Shown here: positions 8,400-16,666 of the stretch, piece after piece | How positions within the stretch are numbered: position 1 is the stretch's first letter | Layout: each line of letters starts with the position of its first letter | Source: Paenibacillus plantiphilus | GTDB taxonomy: Bacteria; Bacillota; Bacilli; Paenibacillales; Paenibacillaceae | Length of the DNA stretch: 64,000 nt | Assembly (NCBI RefSeq): GCF_927798095.1 | Contig: NZ_CAKMMF010000002.1 | Coordinates: 218,067 to 282,066, forward strand | Reading direction: 5' to 3' | Position numbers and translations under genes: made by a program | Notes under the pieces: model-generated | What the model saw: only the letters and a program-made list of their open reading frames with translations | Told to the model about the DNA's origin: nothing | The model's database searches: none

Positions 8400-9230
8400 C
8401 TATATCGTCCATAGGCTCCAATCATTGCGGCGTTTGCCAATGGCATCAATCCAGCGGAATGTGATGTCGAACAGATGGTCCCGCTCGGCCTTGGAGGAGA
8501 AAGTATGATCCGCTTGCATAATAACTTCTTTATCGCAGTTGCCTTCCTTCCGCAGCCAGAACATTTTCTGATATAAAAAGCAATAGTCCACAGGGATGAC
8601 CGTATCCGCCGTACCATGCACAATCAGCACATCGCCATTGTAACCCCGTAGCTCTGTCAGCGGCTGAAACTGCGCCAGCGAATCCGTGAACTGCTTCGTC
8701 AGCTCATAGTGCATATAATCGCTTTTGCCGGTCCGCTCGATCTCCTCTATTGCTTTGACGCCAATAATATTGCGAATATCCATGAAAGGATGGGCCACAG
8801 GCGACCACAGCACCAGCGACTTCACACGACTGTCCCGCGATGCCGTCAGCACGGCTACTGCCCCGCCAAGACTGTGCCCCACCAGAATAATTCGTTCGAG
8901 ATCAACCAGATCAAGACCAGCCGCATAATCAAGCACCGTTCTTGTCTGCTCAATGAGAGCATCCAAGCCGCCGCTGCCATAATCACCCGTACTCTCACCG
9001 CAGCCGCCGTAATCGAAACGGAGCACCAAATAACCTCTCTTCGTCAATCGGTCGGCAGCCTCGACAAACAGCCTGTCAGTGCCCATTCGATTGCCGATAA
9101 AACCGTGGCATATAATAATAAGCGGGTATTTGTCCGCTCTCTGTTCATCGCTATTAAGTGGGGGGTATTGCAATACACCGGACAATTCCAATTGCCCGCT
9201 TTTTATAGTAATGGGATGATTCATCGTCAC
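8400..9230 (-). CDS. Alpha/beta hydrolase (serine esterase/peptidase-like)
   Basis: A 276-residue alpha/beta-hydrolase. The nucleophile elbow GHSLGG places Ser120, GTAD places Asp209 and QADHTF places His242, a complete catalytic triad. An oxyanion-region CHGFIGNR motif is at 41-48. This arrangement is common in acylaminoacyl-peptidase-like and esterase proteins of Bacillota; there is no signal peptide, so it is cytosolic. The start is GTG at 9230 (or ATG two codons later), after AAGGCGG. Substrate unknown; its neighbours give no clue. Confidence 0.85.
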   Translation of the reverse strand: MTMNHPITIKSGQLELSGVLQYPPLNSDEQRADKYPLIIICHGFIGNRMGTDRLFVEAADRLTKRGYLVLRFDYGGCGESTGDYGSGGLDALIEQTRTVLDYAAGLDLVDLERIILVGHSLGGAVAVLTASRDSRVKSLVLWSPVAHPFMDIRNIIGVKAIEEIERTGKSDYMHYELTKQFTDSLAQFQPLTELRGYNGDVLIVHGTADTVIPVDYCFLYQKMFWLRKEGNCDKEVIMQADHTFSSKAERDHLFDITFRWIDAIGKRRNDWSLWTI

Positions 9231-9321
9231 GGCACCGCCTTATTCCTATTAATCCTACCTATTTGCTTGGAATTAAGAATACCATGAACAATTCCCCTCG
9301 TCAACCGTAATTTCACACATT

Positions 9322-9798
9322 TTAATTCAGTGCCGCAATCGCCGCCGCTATCTTAACTCCATACTTAGTTTGTTCTATCTCCGCAGGTATTGGCGGGCCT
9401 GTAGAAATCGCGTCATTGTAGTATAGAACTAAATAACTGCCCTCTTGAAGCACAGTAGGTGGATAAGAACTGAGAAATAACTGCCTCTGCTGAAACTTAT
9501 CATGCCCCAACTCCCGCTTCTCTATCGTACCGAAATCATAGATATACAGTTGATTCGTATCATCAAGCTTGTATTTTTGCGGCTGAACGCCTTCCAATTC
9601 TCTATCCGCGGCCGTTCCCAATTCCACAAATGCAACCCCTTCATGCTTCAAAGCCTCTGCAATGGATTGCGGCGGAGCCCCATCCGAGCAGGCTGACAGC
9701 AGCAGCAATCCGAGCAACGCTATCGCTCCAATGAACCGCTTCATTACTATCCAAGCCACAGCCTTCTTCAATGTTACTCGTTCGATGAACCTCTCCAT
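9322..9798 (-). CDS. Putative lipoprotein of unknown function
   Basis: I do not recognise a family. The 158-residue product begins with a hydrophobic segment ending in LLLSAC (Cys37), a clear lipobox, so it is probably anchored on the outer face of the membrane. The mature part is about 120 residues, mixed alpha/beta in composition, with one stretch of aromatic residues (NQLYIYDFG). The start at 9798 is chosen because GGGGGA lies seven bases before it; an internal ATG (residue 19) would give a more usual 18-residue signal. It lies between the hydrolase and alkD-like genes on the same strand. Confidence 0.65.
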   Translation of the reverse strand: MERFIERVTLKKAVAWIVMKRFIGAIALLGLLLLSACSDGAPPQSIAEALKHEGVAFVELGTAADRELEGVQPQKYKLDDTNQLYIYDFGTIEKRELGHDKFQQRQLFLSSYPPTVLQEGSYLVLYYNDAISTGPPIPAEIEQTKYGVKIAAAIAALN

Positions 9799-9859
9799 TG
9801 TTATTCCCCCATGAAACTCATTTTTTAAATTCTTTCCATCCGAAAGCATGCCGAGAAGC

Positions 9860-10537
9860 TTATGCGCCGATCCGCTTTAATGCTTCACGGACACTAAGCG
9901 TGGATAACGGAGTTTCCTTAACGAACGCACGCACCGACTGTTCATCTGTCTTCGCATACTCCCGCAGCGCCCAGCCGATTGCCTTGCGGATGAAGAAATC
10001 CTCCTCGTCTGCGCATTGACGGATGAACGCAAACAGCAGCTCTTTATCCGTCTTTTCCTTGTAGCCCAATTGGAATAGAATCGCGCTGCGGCGCAGCCAA
10101 AGATTGTCGGATTCTATCCATTTGCCCGCATACGCCGGAATAAGCTCGGGATAACGCGCGAACAAGGAGCCCACAAGCCTGCCGGCAATAATATCAACCG
10201 TATCCCACCATGACGAGGTAATAATCATCATCTCCAGCAGCCCGATCCATGCTGCATCCAGCCCTTTCAAGCGCTTATCCAGCAGCATTATAGCCGTGTA
10301 CTGGTATTCCCGCTCCGGGAGCTTCCACAGTGCTCGGATAACAGCTTCCAGCTCTTCTAACGCCGGCGTTCCCTTCTCCTTCAGAAACTGCCTTGTCAGC
10401 GCGACCCGCTCCGGTGATTTGATACCTAGAAAAGGGAACTGATCCCGCATATAAGCAGCCATCGCAGCTGCTTTCTCTTTATTCGAATGACTGCGCAGCC
10501 ACAGCTCCAGCTCCAGTTCATACGGCGCTTGTCCCAT
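9860..10537 (-). CDS. DNA alkylation repair protein, AlkD-like
   Basis: A 225-residue HEAT-repeat DNA glycosylase-like protein. Conserved AlkD blocks are visible: SSWWDTVD (108-115), SDNLWLRRSAILFQL (about 143-157) and DEEDFFIRKAIGWALREYAK (177-196). In the studied Bacillus cereus enzyme the Trp, Asp and Arg residues in these blocks hold the damaged base pair while N3- or N7-alkyl purines are excised. All are kept here, so activity is likely. It lies before the lipoprotein gene on the same strand; the 62-bp gap suggests co-transcription. Confidence 0.9.
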   Translation of the reverse strand: MGQAPYELELELWLRSHSNKEKAAAMAAYMRDQFPFLGIKSPERVALTRQFLKEKGTPALEELEAVIRALWKLPEREYQYTAIMLLDKRLKGLDAAWIGLLEMMIITSSWWDTVDIIAGRLVGSLFARYPELIPAYAGKWIESDNLWLRRSAILFQLGYKEKTDKELLFAFIRQCADEEDFFIRKAIGWALREYAKTDEQSVRAFVKETPLSTLSVREALKRIGA

Positions 10538-10767
10538 TCCATATTCCTCCCCTTCTGTCAGCTCAGTTCAGCTCTTCTCAGCATAACAGTCCATTGTCCA
10601 CATGCACAACGCATATCGTTTATCCACACACCATCCTTATCAACCACTATATACCAGTTTAAGAAAAAAACGAAAAGATGAAATCAAGAGGATGCCCCAA
10701 TAGGGAAGCCCAAGCGACCGAGTGGATCAATCAATTCCAGCACATGCGCAAAAACGATACAGACCAT
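10538..10767. other. Intergenic region, nothing recognised
   Basis: Between the alkD-like start and the cobA terminator. A/T-rich without an open frame I would support. Confidence 0.5.
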
Positions 10768-10800
10768 AAAAAAAGGCCAACCAGCAATCACTGGCTAACC
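10768..10800 (-). terminator. Intrinsic terminator of the nirBD-hemD-cobA operon
   Basis: On the minus strand a ten-pair stem with G-U pairs (GGTTAGCCAG with CTGGTTGGCC, six-base loop) is followed by seven T residues. It ends the nitrite reductase transcript. Confidence 0.85.
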
Positions 10801-10808
10801 TGATCATA

Positions 10809-10856
10809 CGAAGAACCTTCAGCATCACTGTCAAAGTGGAGATGAAGGTTCCTTCG
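10809..10856. repeat. Inverted repeat beyond cobA
   Basis: AACCTTCA pairs with TGAAGGTT, with an inner CACT/AGTG stem and outer CGAAG/CTTCG arms. A similar GAACCTTC hairpin lies at 25259-25303. It may be a second terminator. Confidence 0.55.
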
Positions 10857-10902
10857 CAACTCCATATTACGTGCAATCCGACTTCAAACCATCTCTATCT
10901 CA

Positions 10903-11661
10903 CTATGCGATAACAGCTTCGATCTTGCGCCATTGCAGCCGCTCCCGCATAGCGACCACAGGGCCAATTACAATAGCAACAGGACTAGACAGCTCCGATA
11001 CCTGCGGATTAGCCACAATATTGCCGAGCGTGCCGACCACCGTCTGCTGCTCCTCGCGTGTCCCGCTTTGAACAAGCGCAATCGGCGTATCTGCCGCTTT
11101 GCCATTCATTAGCAGTTGATCAACAATGACTGGCAGCTGCTGCAAGCCCATCAGCACGACCAGCGTCTCAGCGCCGGCGGCCCATGCCCAATCGACACAA
11201 GCAGTATCCTTGCCTACACATTCATGCCCGGTAATGACCGTGAAGGATGCCGCCAAAGTACGATGTGTAACAGGAATGCCTGCATAAGCAGGCGCGGCGA
11301 TACAAGACGAAATGCCTGGCACAAGCTCAAATTCGATTCCCCGGTCCGCCAAATAAGCAGCCTCTTCGCCGCCCCGTCCGAATACGAACGGATCTCCGCC
11401 CTTGAGCCTCGTCACCGTAAGGCCGCGCATCGCGCGATCTGCGATCAAGGCGTTAATATCCTCCTGCTTCATCGTATGATGGCCTGATGCTTTGCCTGCA
11501 TACAATAGCTCTGCATGGGATTGCGCTTCCTTCACAAGCTCCTTGGATACGAGCCGATCATAAATGATGACGTCCGCAAGCCGGATCGTTTCCAATCCGC
11601 GCAGCGTTATCAGCTTCGGGTCCCCCGGTCCAGCGCCGGTCAAATACACTTTACCGTACAT
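10903..11661 (-). CDS. cobA: Uroporphyrinogen-III C-methyltransferase
   Basis: A 252-residue SUMT. The tetrapyrrole methylase signatures are present: VYLTGAGPGDPKLITLRG at the N-terminus and RLKGGDPFVFGRGGEE in the middle, with the SAM-binding TLVVLMG loop. It methylates uroporphyrinogen III twice to precorrin-2, the first committed step to siroheme, the cofactor of NirB. That fits its place as last gene of the nirB-nirD-hemD-cobA transcript. The start at 11661 is chosen because homology begins there; AAGGAG lies about 11 bases before it. The oxidase/ferrochelatase step of siroheme synthesis is not encoded in this window. Confidence 0.93.
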   Translation of the reverse strand: MYGKVYLTGAGPGDPKLITLRGLETIRLADVIIYDRLVSKELVKEAQSHAELLYAGKASGHHTMKQEDINALIADRAMRGLTVTRLKGGDPFVFGRGGEEAAYLADRGIEFELVPGISSCIAAPAYAGIPVTHRTLAASFTVITGHECVGKDTACVDWAWAAGAETLVVLMGLQQLPVIVDQLLMNGKAADTPIALVQSGTREEQQTVVGTLGNIVANPQVSELSSPVAIVIGPVVAMRERLQWRKIEAVIA

Positions 11662-11775
11662 ATATACCCACGCTCCTTGATCGCTAGTGTAGTTTGACTG
11701 CCGCCATGCAGCTCTGCAGCTCCGCAGTTCCCGATTGCGAGAGCACTTCTCCAATCGGATTACAGGTACAGAATG

Positions 11776-12609
11776 TTAGATCCCGTCGGGCTCGCTCTCA
11801 TCAGAGCCGCCCCCGAAAAACTTGCTCATCGCAACGACCATGCTGCCCATCCGCTCTTCCTCCGGGAACAGCACCCTTTCGACACCTTCCTCATAAACTG
11901 CTTCTGCCGTCACCTTGCCAACAGCAACAGCCAGCACGCGGCTTGCGAATGCCTCGCGAACGCTGTCCAGCTTGCCCAGCTGCGCCGCGCAGCCCATTAC
12001 GTATCTCACCTGAACCGTACTCGTCAGCGTTACCGCATCTACCTTGCCCGTTATGATCTCATCGATAAGCCGCTCTACAACATCGCCCTCAGGCGGAATA
12101 TGACGATAGGGCAGCAATTCCTCGCACAATGCGCCCCTCTCGGCAAGCGCACCGGTCAGCCTTGGAGCGGGATCGCCATATAGCTGCAGCGCAATACGGC
12201 TTCCCTGCAAATCATAGCTCTCCAATGCACGAAGAAGCCCCCTTGTCGTACCATCGTCATCACGAACCTCCGGCGTCAGACCCAGCTTGCGCAGCACATT
12301 GACGGTCTTGTAGCCTCTGGCTCCAAGCTTCATCGATTGAAGCGCGCCATGGAAGCTCTCTGCCAGATCCAGCTTCTCAGCGGTTTGCAGGAGCGCCTCG
12401 GTTCCTACACCCGTCGTAAGAATAAGCCACTCCGCCGGATTGTCTATTAACGCCCTCAATTGGCCTTCTATTAAACTGTCATCGAGAAAGACAGTCCCTT
12501 GTGCCGGCCTTAATACGGCCTCTCCCCCGAACTTTTGAAGCATGCGGCTCAAATCATCCGCTTTGCGCGGTCCGGTCACGGCAATAACCTTGCCTTCCAA
12601 TCGACCCAT
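11776..12609 (-). CDS. hemD: Uroporphyrinogen-III synthase
   Basis: A 277-residue HemD-family protein with the two-lobed fold implied by repeated Rossmann-like stretches (VIAVTGPRKADDLSRML at the start; TLTSTVQVRYVMGCA and VLAVAVGKVTAEAVYEEG in the second lobe). It closes hydroxymethylbilane to uroporphyrinogen III, the substrate of the downstream cobA. AAGGGGGG precedes the ATG. Its position within the nitrite reductase operon suggests a dedicated copy that supplies siroheme when nitrite is assimilated; a housekeeping hem-operon copy is probably elsewhere (inference). Confidence 0.85.
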   Translation of the reverse strand: MGRLEGKVIAVTGPRKADDLSRMLQKFGGEAVLRPAQGTVFLDDSLIEGQLRALIDNPAEWLILTTGVGTEALLQTAEKLDLAESFHGALQSMKLGARGYKTVNVLRKLGLTPEVRDDDGTTRGLLRALESYDLQGSRIALQLYGDPAPRLTGALAERGALCEELLPYRHIPPEGDVVERLIDEIITGKVDAVTLTSTVQVRYVMGCAAQLGKLDSVREAFASRVLAVAVGKVTAEAVYEEGVERVLFPEEERMGSMVVAMSKFFGGGSDESEPDGI

Positions 12610-12699
12610 GCCCGGATCCCCCCTTGAAGTCCAATCTTCTATCTACCTATTCCCGTTCCATACACCTTTATATCCGCACCCGATACAAGCTCTGTTAAA

Positions 12700-13032
12700 C
12701 TAGGATACCTTGGAATGCGCAGTATTGATCTGCAGCACCACATTGCCGCCCGCATCAACATGAACCGGATAAGTGGCGACACAGCCGTCATCGGGCGCCT
12801 GTACAATTCCATCCTGCAGGTCGATCTTCCAATCATGCAGCGGGCAATACACATGATGATCACATACAATGCCCTCCGACAGCTTGCCCTGCTTATGCGG
12901 ACAGCTGTTCTCAACCGCTTTGACCTCCCCGTCCGACAGCTTGAACAGCGCAAGCTCCAGCTCGCCGTAACGGAAAACACGTCCGCGCCGTTCAGGAAAC
13001 TCTGAAATATGTCCAACGATCACTTCATTCAT
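12700..13032 (-). CDS. nirD: Nitrite reductase small subunit, Rieske type
   Basis: A 110-residue Rieske-fold protein. The [2Fe-2S] ligands are intact as CPH (Cys44, His46) and CPLH (Cys63, His66), unlike some NirD proteins that have lost them. It is the small partner of the NADH-dependent assimilatory nitrite reductase. It starts 29 bases after nirB ends, on the same strand. The C-terminal 100-120 region is standard length. Confidence 0.93.
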   Translation of the reverse strand: MNEVIVGHISEFPERRGRVFRYGELELALFKLSDGEVKAVENSCPHKQGKLSEGIVCDHHVYCPLHDWKIDLQDGIVQAPDDGCVATYPVHVDAGGNVVLQINTAHSKVS

Positions 13033-13061
13033 GCTCTTATGCCCCTCTCGTTCTTTCTCTA

Positions 13062-15512
13062 CTACTCTCTTCCGCTGCTTGCGGCTTGCGGGTCTGCCGG
13101 CGCAATTAGAGCATCAAAGGCTCTGCTCAGCTCGTCGTTCTCAATAATTTGCTGCCAAGGGTCCTTCATCAGATCAAGTGTTTTATCAATTCGGCTGTTA
13201 TAGCCGTCACGGTCTTCTTTGCTTTCCAGCGCTTGCTTGATTGTATCCAGGCCGATGCGCTGCGCCCACTCGCTCGTCCGCTCGCCGAAGTTAGCCGTCT
13301 CCCGGTAGTACTGCAAATAGGCTCCCGTCCAATCGAGCACTTCCTCTTCCGTCTTCACCTTCACAAGAAGATCGGCCGCGCGCACTCTCGTACCGCCATT
13401 GCCAGCGATATAGAGCTCCCATCCGCCGTCAATCGCGACGACGCCAAGATCCTTGATCGTCGCCTCTGCACAGTTGCGCGGGCAGCCCGATACGGCAAGC
13501 TTCACCTTGTGAGGGGTGTTCAAACGCTCGAATTTCTTCTCCAAATCGATACCCATCTTAATGGAGTCCTGTGTTCCGAAGCGACAGAAAGTGGAGCCTA
13601 CGCAGGTCTTGACCGTACGCAGCGCCTTGCCGTATGCATAGCCGGAGGGCATATCGAGATCCTTCCACATGCCGGGCAAATCCTCTTTCTTCACGCCCAG
13701 CAAGTCGATGCGCTGCCCTCCCGTAATCTTCACGAGCGGCACATGATATTTCTCCGCGACAACCGCTATTTTCTTGAGATCCTCCGGCGTAGTGACACCG
13801 CCGTATATGCGAGGGACGACCGAGAAGGTGCCGTCCTTTTGAATATTTGCATGGTTGCGTTCATTGACGAAGCGCGATTCCAATTCATCCTCGTGCTCCT
13901 CAGGAAACGCCATCCCCAAATAGTAATTCAGCGCTGGACGGCATTTCGAGCAGCCCTCTGGATTGTTCCATTCCAGGACATGCATCACTTCCTTGGTTGT
14001 CGTAAGCCGCATCCGCGTGATAGCGTCAACCACCTCGTCGCGCGACATCGCCGTACAGCCGCAGATGCCTTCCTTGACCGCTGCCACATTATCTGCGCCA
14101 AGCGTCGTGGTTAGAATCGCTTCCACTAATGGCTTGCAGCCGCCGCAGCCGCCGGATGCCTTCGTGCAGGCTTTAATCTCCGCAATGCTGACACAGCCCT
14201 TCTCCATGATCGCTTCCGTAATCGTGTCCTTCGTAACCCCATTGCAGCCGCACACGATTTCGTCGCCGCTCATGGCCATGACGAGATCGGTTGTGCTGGC
14301 AGGCTTGCCGCCTCCGCCAGATGGGCCGAACAGCACTTCCTTCTCTCTTCCCGAGAAATCCTCACCGCTTCGAATGAGCGAGAACAATCGCGAGCTGTCG
14401 CTTGTATCGCCGAATAGTACAGCGCCTACCACTTTGCCCTTCTCGAAAACAACCTTCTTATAAACGCCATCCAGACCGTCTTGAATGCGCAGCGCCTGGG
14501 TTCCCGGCTCATCTGTGAATCGTCCAGCCGAGAATACATTAACGCCTGATACTTTAAGCTTCGTAGAGACGACCGAGCCTTGATACCCCTCGCTCTCAAC
14601 GCCAGCAAGCTTCTTCGCCAGAATCGCGCCCTGCTCATACAATGGAGCCACTAGCCCGTAAGCAATGCCACGGTGCTCCGCGCATTCGCCAACGGCATAA
14701 ATATTAGGAATGTTCGTCTGCAAGTAATCATTGACGACGATGCCCCGGTTCACTTCAATGCCGCAGTCCTTGGCAAGCTGAACATTCGGCTTAATGCCGA
14801 CCGCCATAACAATCAGATCCGCATCGACATGCGTGCCGTCCTTGAATTTCAATCCTGCCACGCGCTTCTTGCCGATAATGGAATCAGATTGCTTCTCAAG
14901 CAGGAAGTTCATGCCTTGCGACTCCAGCTCCCCCTGCAGCAGCTTGGAGGCCGTCGGATCGAGCTGACGCTCCATCAAGCAGTCAAAAATATGCACGACG
15001 CTGACATCCATCTTCAAATTGACCAGTCCTCGCGCTGCCTCAAGACCGAGCAGACCGCCGCCGATAACGACTGCTTTGCGGTAATTTTTGGACGCATCAA
15101 TCATCGTTTCACAATCTTTAATATCACGGAACGCAATAACGCCTTCCTTATCCGCTCCCGGGAGCGGCAGCATGAACGGAAGCGAGCCGGTTGCGAGCAC
15201 AAGCTCATCGTACTTCACTTCAATCCCTTTATCAGTGGTCACAAGCTGATTCACGGCGTCAATACGCTCAGCCGCTTGCCCATAATGGAGTGTAATATCG
15301 TTATCCCGGTACCAATCCCAGTCATTCAGAATAATATCCTGCATACTGGCATCGCCAGCAAGCACAGAGGACAGCATGATACGGTTATAGTTGGGGTGCG
15401 GCTCCGCGCCAATAATCGTCACTTCATACCGATGGGGGTTAAGTTTCAACAGCTGTTCCACGAACGAAACACCGGCCATGCCGTTGCCGATCATGACTAA
15501 TTTTCTCTTCAT
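13062..15512 (-). CDS. nirB: NAD(P)H-dependent assimilatory nitrite reductase, large subunit
   Basis: An 816-residue flavo-iron-sulfur-siroheme enzyme that reduces nitrite to ammonium with six electrons from NAD(P)H. Visible in order: FAD-binding GNGMAG motif at the N-terminus; NAD-binding VIGGGLLGLEAARGL; two BFD-like [2Fe-2S] segments (VCGCNG with GGCGGCKP, then GICGCT with GCSKCRP); and the siroheme/[4Fe-4S] ligands CVGSTFC and SGCPRNCAEA. AAAGGAGAG precedes the ATG. It heads the nirB-nirD-hemD-cobA operon, whose leader carries an ANTAR-type antiterminator. Confidence 0.96.
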   Translation of the reverse strand: MKRKLVMIGNGMAGVSFVEQLLKLNPHRYEVTIIGAEPHPNYNRIMLSSVLAGDASMQDIILNDWDWYRDNDITLHYGQAAERIDAVNQLVTTDKGIEVKYDELVLATGSLPFMLPLPGADKEGVIAFRDIKDCETMIDASKNYRKAVVIGGGLLGLEAARGLVNLKMDVSVVHIFDCLMERQLDPTASKLLQGELESQGMNFLLEKQSDSIIGKKRVAGLKFKDGTHVDADLIVMAVGIKPNVQLAKDCGIEVNRGIVVNDYLQTNIPNIYAVGECAEHRGIAYGLVAPLYEQGAILAKKLAGVESEGYQGSVVSTKLKVSGVNVFSAGRFTDEPGTQALRIQDGLDGVYKKVVFEKGKVVGAVLFGDTSDSSRLFSLIRSGEDFSGREKEVLFGPSGGGGKPASTTDLVMAMSGDEIVCGCNGVTKDTITEAIMEKGCVSIAEIKACTKASGGCGGCKPLVEAILTTTLGADNVAAVKEGICGCTAMSRDEVVDAITRMRLTTTKEVMHVLEWNNPEGCSKCRPALNYYLGMAFPEEHEDELESRFVNERNHANIQKDGTFSVVPRIYGGVTTPEDLKKIAVVAEKYHVPLVKITGGQRIDLLGVKKEDLPGMWKDLDMPSGYAYGKALRTVKTCVGSTFCRFGTQDSIKMGIDLEKKFERLNTPHKVKLAVSGCPRNCAEATIKDLGVVAIDGGWELYIAGNGGTRVRAADLLVKVKTEEEVLDWTGAYLQYYRETANFGERTSEWAQRIGLDTIKQALESKEDRDGYNSRIDKTLDLMKDPWQQIIENDELSRAFDALIAPADPQAASSGRE

Positions 15513-15542
15513 TCGAATATCTCTCCTTTATAAAAACATAAA

Positions 15543-15613
15543 AGCCCATCCCACTGTTGTTAGAACGAGTGAGATAGGCTCCATTGCCGGGTAATCGACA
15601 CGCCTTTGTGTCG
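15543..15613 (-). promoter_or_regulatory. ANTAR-target leader of nirB: two hexaloop hairpins and terminator
   Basis: Read on the minus strand: hairpin P1 at 15596-15613 is CGACAC-AAAGGC-GTGTCG; hairpin P2 at 15577-15588 is GGC-AATGGA-GCC. Both six-base loops have A at position 1 and G at position 4, the ANTAR signature. The P2 right arm overlaps the left arm of a 13-pair terminator (15568-15580 with 15543-15555, two G-U pairs) followed by TTT-ATG-TTTTT. P2 and terminator are therefore mutually exclusive. Confidence 0.82.
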
Positions 15614-15636
15614 TTAAGTTGACCTTCATAGAATCA

Positions 15637-15677
15637 AGTATATATGAAGTTAAGTATTGATGTCAATATAGTTGACA
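15637..15677 (-). promoter_or_regulatory. nirB promoter
   Basis: Minus strand TTGACA (15661-15666), 18 bases, TATACT (15637-15642). The -35 is one arm of a perfect palindrome TGTCAA-TATAG-TTGACA (15661-15677), which could be a regulator site or a second -35 facing the ANTAR gene. Confidence 0.75.
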
Positions 15678-15835
15678 TAAAAAAGAGCGGTTTCCGCATA
15701 CGATGTCATGTTTGCTCGTTTAGATCAATTTTACATCGACATCCCCTTGAATTTTATGTTATATTTTATTACACATTTAGCAGGAATAAGACCGCATAAT
15801 GAGAAGTTCCCCCTTATAAGAGGTGATCGATTAAC

Positions 15836-16393
15836 ATGTTGAAATCCGTACTGCTTGTCGAAGAAAACAACCGCACGATATCCATGCACAGTCTACAGCA
15901 AAATTGCCGCACGCTGCACCGGGCCAACACCCTTTCCGAGTCCAAAGAATTCATTAGTGTCGTTGATGCTGCGGTCCTCCATGTTCCCCTGTCCAAAATG
16001 AATGCATGGCAATCCAACCTGTCAGGTATGCGTAAGCTTCCTATCATCTGGCTATGCTCTGAGAACGCAGCGCCCAAAGAGATGGACTGGGGCTTCGCGC
16101 TCGACGGCATCCTGTACAGCTCGATGAATTCCATTGAGATGCAATATGCGCTCAATTGGAGTCTCCGCGTCTTTCAGCAGCGCAAAAGATGGGCGGACGA
16201 ACGGGATCAGCTGCTGCAGCGGCTGGAGGAACGCAAGTGGATCGACCAGGCGAAGACTGTTCTCTGTGAAATCAAAGGCATTTCGGAGGCCGAGGCCTAT
16301 GATTTCTTGCGCAAGCAGGCCATGAATGAACGCAAGCGCATCGGCGATATCGCTGCATCTATCGTCAAAGTATACCAACTCATTCACGGCTAG
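15836..16393 (+). CDS. ANTAR-domain transcription antiterminator with degenerate receiver domain
   Basis: A 185-residue protein. The C-terminal third is an ANTAR RNA-binding domain (from about 128: LEERKWIDQAKTVLCEIKG, then SEAEAYDFLRKQAMNERKR and IGDIAASIVKVYQL). The N-terminal 120 residues have receiver-like spacing, but the acidic pocket reads LLVEEN, the phospho-accepting position reads AAVLHVPL without Asp, and no GxxxKP lysine is evident. Phosphorylation is therefore unlikely. ANTAR proteins of NasR, NasT and EutV type bind two hexaloop hairpins and prevent termination. Such leaders stand before both flanking operons (15543-15613, 16486-16595), so this is very probably their regulator. 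No sensor kinase gene is nearby. AGAGGTGA precedes the ATG. Confidence 0.9.
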   Translation: MLKSVLLVEENNRTISMHSLQQNCRTLHRANTLSESKEFISVVDAAVLHVPLSKMNAWQSNLSGMRKLPIIWLCSENAAPKEMDWGFALDGILYSSMNSIEMQYALNWSLRVFQQRKRWADERDQLLQRLEERKWIDQAKTVLCEIKGISEAEAYDFLRKQAMNERKRIGDIAASIVKVYQLIHG

Positions 16394-16446
16394 CCTGTTC
16401 ATATTGCATATCGATCAGCATGCGAAAAAAGTTCATGTTAGATATA

Positions 16447-16595
16447 TTGACATGACGTTTCGGAGTCGCATATAATGCAACTATGTTCACAAAGATGTGA
16501 ATCGTCTAAGAAGATACTCAGTCTGCACACCGAAGTGCAGCTGATGGCAAAGAGGCCGGATTGCAGGAAAGACGTCTGCAGTGCGGCCTTTTCTT
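16447..16595 (+). promoter_or_regulatory. Promoter and ANTAR-target leader of the nitrate transporter gene
   Basis: TTGACA (16447-16452), 18 bases, TATAAT (16471-16476), both consensus. The transcript would begin just before hairpin P1 (16486-16501: TTCAC-AAAGAT-GTGAA). A 21-base linker leads to P2 (16523-16540: CTGCAC-ACCGAA-GTGCAG). Both loops have A1 and G4. A terminator follows (16554-16588, GGCCG/CGGCC plus TGCAG/CTGCA) with a TTTTCTT tail. This is the classic dual-hairpin ANTAR antitermination layout. Confidence 0.88.
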
Positions 16596-16666
16596 ATTAC
16601 AGAAGAGAAACCAGAGAGACTAAAGAGAGAGAAAAGAGAGCTTAATTCGGAGAGGAGTTTTTGAGA

